In this document: one piece after another, positions 59,827 to 64,000 of the stretch
Numbering within the stretch: the first letter of the stretch is position 1
Layout: every line of letters begins with the position of its first letter
From: Flabesymbios commensalis
Lineage: Eukaryota > Annelida > Polychaeta > Terebellida > Flabelligeridae
DNA: 64,000 nucleotides
Reading direction: 5' to 3'
NCBI GenBank assembly: GCA_964017125.1
Contig: CAXHKU010000977.1
Location: forward strand, 83,636-147,635
Program-made: the position numbers and the translations under genes
The notes under the pieces: model-generated
Database searches by the model: none
Told to the model about the DNA's origin: nothing
The model's input: only the letters and a program-made list of their open reading frames with translations

Positions 59827-62800
59827 GGCATAGTACCACTTTAGGCCCACCTGGGCTTAAACTTATAGACCCACCTCTGTGGTGTTTCTATATATGGAAG
59901 TGGGTCTATTTATATTAACTCTTACCCGGTTATCAACTGTGAAATCATTAATTATCCTTCTTAAATCATTAAATAATCTTAAAAACATGTTATCAAGGAA
60001 AGTCGCCATGACCCATGTCCATGATGTCTGTCACGTTCCAAACGAGCCCTCACTTCCGGCTTATACATCATTGGATCGTGAAAAGTATGAAATGCTGAAA
60101 GGGTTATGTAAATATTCATCACCTGTCTTGAGTTGTCGGCAAGTTGTCCAGCTGTATGAGTTGTAGCGTGTCATTTAAGATTAACTCATCCATTACTCAG
60201 TAGGCCTGTGCCGGCAATGACCTTTAGGCCCTTAATCTTATAAGGTAATATTGATGTCGAAAAATTAATTGTAATAAATGACGGATATGAGTATATGAGT
60301 TATAATATTTTCTATGATATTCCGTCATTTAGTATTAAATAAACATCTTCTATTTCTAAACACCCAAAGGGTTAGCAATTATAGACCCACTTCCCGTAAA
60401 TTATATATTATTTGAAAATAATGAATATTCTGGTGATTAATGGGTTGCAAAGAATAGGCCCACTTACAGTCACTTAGATATAGCAGGTGGGCCTAAAGTG
60501 GGATTAGTACTAGTCCCACTTTAGGCCCACGTACCATATCTAAGTGACTGTAGGTGGGCCTAAAGTGGGATTAGTATATAAGGGAAATATTCTAGAATCT
60601 TTGAACATTTAAATTATGGATTTGCCTCTGGGGAAAAGATCCCCTGGGGAAAAGGGTTTTCTTTTGGGGCCCGGGTTGAATCAGCAAATAGGGGCTTGGA
60701 TAATGTTTTGGGGGTTAATGGAGAATCTTACAATAATTATTTTTAGAGTAATAAAAGGGTTAAAGAGAATAGGCCCACTTACAGTCACTTAGATATGGTA
60801 GGTGGGCCTAAAGTGGGATTAGTACTAGTCCCACTTTAGGCCCACCTCCCATATGTAAGTGACTGTAGGTGGGCCTAAAGTGGGATTAGTATATAAGGGA
60901 AATATTGTAGAATCTTTAAACATTTAAATTATGGATTTGCCTCTGGGGAAAAGTTCCCCTGGGGAAAAGGGTTTTCTTTTGGGGCCCGGGTTGAATCAGC
61001 AAATAGGGGCTTGGATAGTGTTTTGGGGGTAAATGGAGAATCTGAAAAGAAATTGGTTCAGGGTAATTAAAGGGTTTAAAAGAATAGGCCCACTTACAGT
61101 CACTAATTAGATATAGTAGGTGGGCCTAAAGTGGGATTAGTACTAGTCCCACTTTAAGCCCACCTGTCATATCTAAGTGACTGTAGGTGGGCCTAAAGTG
61201 GGATTGGTATATAAGGGAAATATTCTAGAATCTTTAAACATTTAAATTATTGATTTGCCTTGGGGGAAAATATCCCCTTGGGAAAAGGGTTTTCTTTTGG
61301 GGCCCGTATTGAATCAGCAAATAGGGGCTTGGATGATGTTTTGGGGGTAAATTAAGAATCTGAAAATAAATTGTTTCAGGGTAATTAAAGGGTTAAAAAT
61401 AATAGGCCCACTTACAGTCACTTAGATATGGTAGGTGGGCCTAAAGTGGGATTAGTACTAGTCCCACTTTAGGCCCACCTGCCATATCTAAGTGACTGCA
61501 AGTGGGCCTAAAGTGGGATTAGTATATAAGGGAAATATTCTAGAATCTTTAAACATTTAAATTATTGATTTGCCTCTGGGGAAAAGATCCCCTGGGGAAA
61601 AGGGTTTTCTTTTGGGGCCCGGGTTGAATCAGCAAATAGGGGCTTGGATAATATTTTGGGGGTTAATGGAGAATCTTAGAACAATCATTTTTAGAGTAAT
61701 GAAAGGGTTAAAAAGAATAGGCCCACTTACAGTCACTTAGATATGGTAGGTGGGCCTAAAGTGGGATAAGTACTAGTCCCACTTTAGGCCCACTTCCCAT
61801 ATGTAAGTGACTGTAGGTGGGCCTAAAGTGGGATTAGTATATAAGGGAATTATTCTAGAATCTTTAAATATTTAAATTACTGATTTGCCTCTGGGGAAAA
61901 GTTCCCCTGGGGAAAAGGGTTTTCTTTTGGGGCCCGGATTGAATCAGCAAATAGGGGCTTGAATAATGTTTTGGGGGTTAATGGAGAATGTTAAAAAAAA
62001 TCGATTTATGGTAATTAAAGGGTTAAAACGAATAGGCCCACTTACAGGCACTTAGATATGGTAGGTGGGCCTAAAGTGGGATTAGTACTACTCCCACTTT
62101 AGGCCCACCTACCATATCTAAGTGACTGCAGGTGGGCCTAAAGTGGGATTAGTATATAAGGGGAATATTCTACAATCTTTAAATATTTAAATTATTGATT
62201 TCCCTTTGGGGAAAAGTTCCCCTGGGGAAAAGGGTTTTCTTTTGGGGCCCGGGAATAATCAGCAAATAGGGGCTTGGATAATGTTTTGGGGGTAAATGGA
62301 CAATCTTAAAAGAATGAGTTTATGGACATTAAAGGGTTATTACGAATAGGCCCATCTACAGTCACTTAGATATAGTAGGTGGGCCTAAAGTGGGATTAGT
62401 ACTTAGTCCCACTTTAGACCCACCTACCATATCTAAGTGACTGCAGGTGAGCCCAAAATGGGATTAGTATATATAGTAATTATTCGACAATCTTTAAACA
62501 TTTAAATTATTGATTTCTCTCTGGGGAAAAGATCCCCTTGGGAAAAGGGTTTTCTTTTGGTTCCCGGGAATAATCAGCAAATAGGGGCTTGGATAATGTT
62601 TTGGGGGTAAATGGACAATCTTAAAACAATGTTTTTTATGGTAATTAAAGGGTGGAAAAGAATAGGCCCACTTACAGTCACTTAGATATGGTAGGTGGGC
62701 CTAAAGTGGGATTAGTACTAATGCCACATTAGACCCACCTGCCATATCTAAGTGACTGCAGGTGGGCCTGAAGTGGGATTAGCGGGAATAGTGGGAATAT

Positions 62801-63326
62801 TTTAGTATCTTTGAAGACATTTAAATTATTGATTTCCCTCTGGGGAAAAGATCCCCTTGGGAAAAGGGTTTTCTTTTGGGGTGCGGGAATAAGCAGCAAA
62901 TAGGGGCTTGGATAATTTTTGGGGGTTAGGCCCGATCTTTCAATGGACAATTGTATAATTAAATTAACTAAATGACGGGCATTAGTATTAAATTAACTAA
63001 ATGACGGGCATTGATAAGAGTAATGTTCTGCAATTTACTAAATGACAGCCATTGTTTGTGATTATTGTATCACTTGAGCTTAATGTGTTATGCATGGGTA
63101 CGTGTTGAGATGCTCATTCCAACGGTGGCAGTGTTACGCTTAATTGCGTGTTCGTGGACACGTGCTATTGAACAAGTCCGTGATCGTTGTCCACACCCGT
63201 CATTTAGTTCATATCATGAGCAATCTTTCATATTTTCAGACACCGTCGAATCCTGAGATTGACGAGAGGTGGGTTTGGGCGGCTCTAGAAGTGTAAACCC
63301 AGGTGGGCCTAAAGTAGGACTTTGCC
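59827..63326 (+). mobile_element. Element B: sibling of element A inserted in element C
   Basis: Same ends as A (GGCATAGTACCACTTTAGG; inverted GGCAAAGTCCTACTTTAGG) and the same internal order. Flanked by a perfect 8-bp duplication AAAAACCT (59819-59826, 63327-63334). It interrupts the right inverted repeat of C; the empty site is ACCAAAAAACCTTATAG on the reverse of 55937-55953. 3.50 kb, no transposase. Confidence 0.9.
60440..62930 (+). repeat. 315-bp palindromic unit array of element B
   Basis: Eight units with palindrome centres at about 60514, 60829, 61147, 61464, 61778, 62092, 62407 and 62725. The same unit design as in A, but the units differ from A's in detail. Confidence 0.9.
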
Positions 63327-63504
63327 AAAAACCTTATAGTACCAACAATTTCTGCGTTCATATAGGGCTTGTATAGGCTGGCTACTGGACTATAGGGGAA
63401 GATAAAAAAAAGATCCGAGAAAAAATTTGGTAAAAAATTTAAAAGAGTGACAAAGCAAATTGGAAAAAGGCTACTCCCAGGATCTGGTGAAACAGACTGT
63501 AGTA

Positions 63505-64000
63505 TGACTATAAGAAGATTTTATCAAACCGATGTTATTATAAAAATATGACTCATAACGTTAATATAGAAATTGTCATTACAGTCATATTTTAAAATAA
63601 TATTTTAATGATTTGTCCCAAGTCACCCCATCGTCCCAAGTCACCCCATTCTACATGTTCTACGGTAGATCTACTTATTACTTATTACTATTACTATAGC
63701 CTAGTATAGGTCTATTAAGGCAGCTACTTATTACTAGTGACTATTACTACTAAACTTAAGTTACGCCGACGCCGGAAGGCTAACCGTACGTTAAGAAACT
63801 TACAGTTCCTGCTTTCTGTTGAAAAAGTTCTGCCACATCTTTGTATTTTTCTTTCAAAAACCCATACACAAAGCTGGAAAGACCAGATGCTGATGTTTGT
63901 TTGTTCATTCTTAACCGGCAGCAACCCTTTCTACAGTTTTAAACCATGTAAACTGCTAAATAAAAACAAGCATGGTGCACGAACATGACGAAGGCAAGGC
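63505..64000. other. Right flank, no gene recognised
   Basis: AT-rich. Contains a short direct repeat GTCCCAAGTCACCCCAT (63616-63648, two copies) and many CTTATTACTA words. Overlapping 60-80-codon frames on both strands at 63724-63988 show no protein signature. Confidence 0.4.

Larger units (their letters stand above)
55896..63392 (-). mobile_element. Element C: long-TIR transposon carrying a nuclease-like gene
   Basis: Ends TAGTCCAGTAGCC and inverse GGCTACTGGACTA. The inverted repeats extend about 250 bp, through GGCAACTCTGGGGAGAATC and a YY1-like AAAATGGCCGCC word. Flanked by TAG on both sides (55893-55895, 63393-63395). The intact sequence TATGTTAGGGGAAG in D's left arm shows a single TAG. 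The right repeat is split by element B. Excluding B it is 3.99 kb. It holds three partial copies of a 388-bp unit and one minus-strand gene (57.1-59.2 kb). A 3-bp target with such ends matches no superfamily I can name confidently. Confidence 0.75.
51873..63504. mobile_element. Element D: foldback MITE, outer shell of a four-layer nest
   Basis: The left arm 51873-52048 starts TACTACAGTCTGTTTCACC. Its inverse is found in two pieces, 55830-55895 (ACATGCCAAATGGTCTAAC...GGGATGTTAG) and 63393-63504 (TAGGGGAAGAT...CAGACTGTAGTA). Without the insertions, D is about 0.4 kb: two ~175-bp arms and a loop of about 55 bp. Element A sits in the loop and element C in the right arm. No target duplication could be defined for D. 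Confidence 0.75.

Noticed and set aside
52950-62930. The periodic arrays as CRISPR or host satellite
   Set aside because: Units of 315 bp without unique spacers, confined between transposon ends with 8-bp duplications. They are internal parts of elements A and B.

Overview
This is a transposon-dense, gene-poor stretch of nuclear DNA from an animal, most likely a marine invertebrate. The evidence is AT-rich intergenic sequence, spliced host exons, many dispersed TAGGCCTAC-type words of the kind I associate with echinoderm and other ambulacrarian genomes, and a mix of hAT, TTAA-target, TA-target, Helentron-like, Penelope-like and LINE repeats. The species cannot be fixed from the sequence alone. 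Left third (1-30 kb): the only host gene I can support lies on the minus strand. Four exons (23.07-23.13, 21.87-21.93, 20.85-20.95 and 2.24-2.44 kb) have matching splice phases and encode the start of a Ser/Lys/acidic nucleolar protein resembling Nopp140/NOLC1. Its 18.4-kb intron has been filled by repeats: a nested 6-kb hAT element (3681-9654), Helentron-like elements with central tandem arrays (11.7-13.4, 13.6-15.3, 17.1-19.5 kb), a TTAA MITE and others. Beyond the gene lie a tRNA-type SINE, more repeats and a TA-flanked MITE family (4019-5195, 28304-29733, relic at 660-1837). Middle third (30-47 kb): two head-to-tail, nearly identical 2.5-kb copies of the tandem-array element (30.8-37.1 kb) occur here, and the second is split by a TA-flanked MITE (35334-36573). 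Next comes an end-to-end hAT transposon with a broken ZNF862-type transposase (37569-41527). After that come AT-rich DNA with a recurring GTCCGTACGACA word, a relic of an unnamed multicopy protein family (43.15-43.80 kb) and LINE scraps. Right third (47-64 kb): a decayed Penelope-like retroelement (47.4-50.25 kb) abuts a LINE piece. It is followed by a four-layer nest that can be peeled apart by target-site duplications. A foldback MITE (D, 51873-63504) was invaded by a 3.7-kb element (A, 52105-55821) and by a long-TIR element (C, 55896-63392). C in turn was invaded by B (59827-63326), a sibling of A. A and B are each mostly an array of eight 315-bp units, every unit holding a large palindrome built from the element's own terminal sequence. 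C carries a broken gene of an unnamed animal family. Its three acidic motifs fall in the order seen in FEN1/XPG nucleases, and it is my best candidate for an undescribed transposon system.
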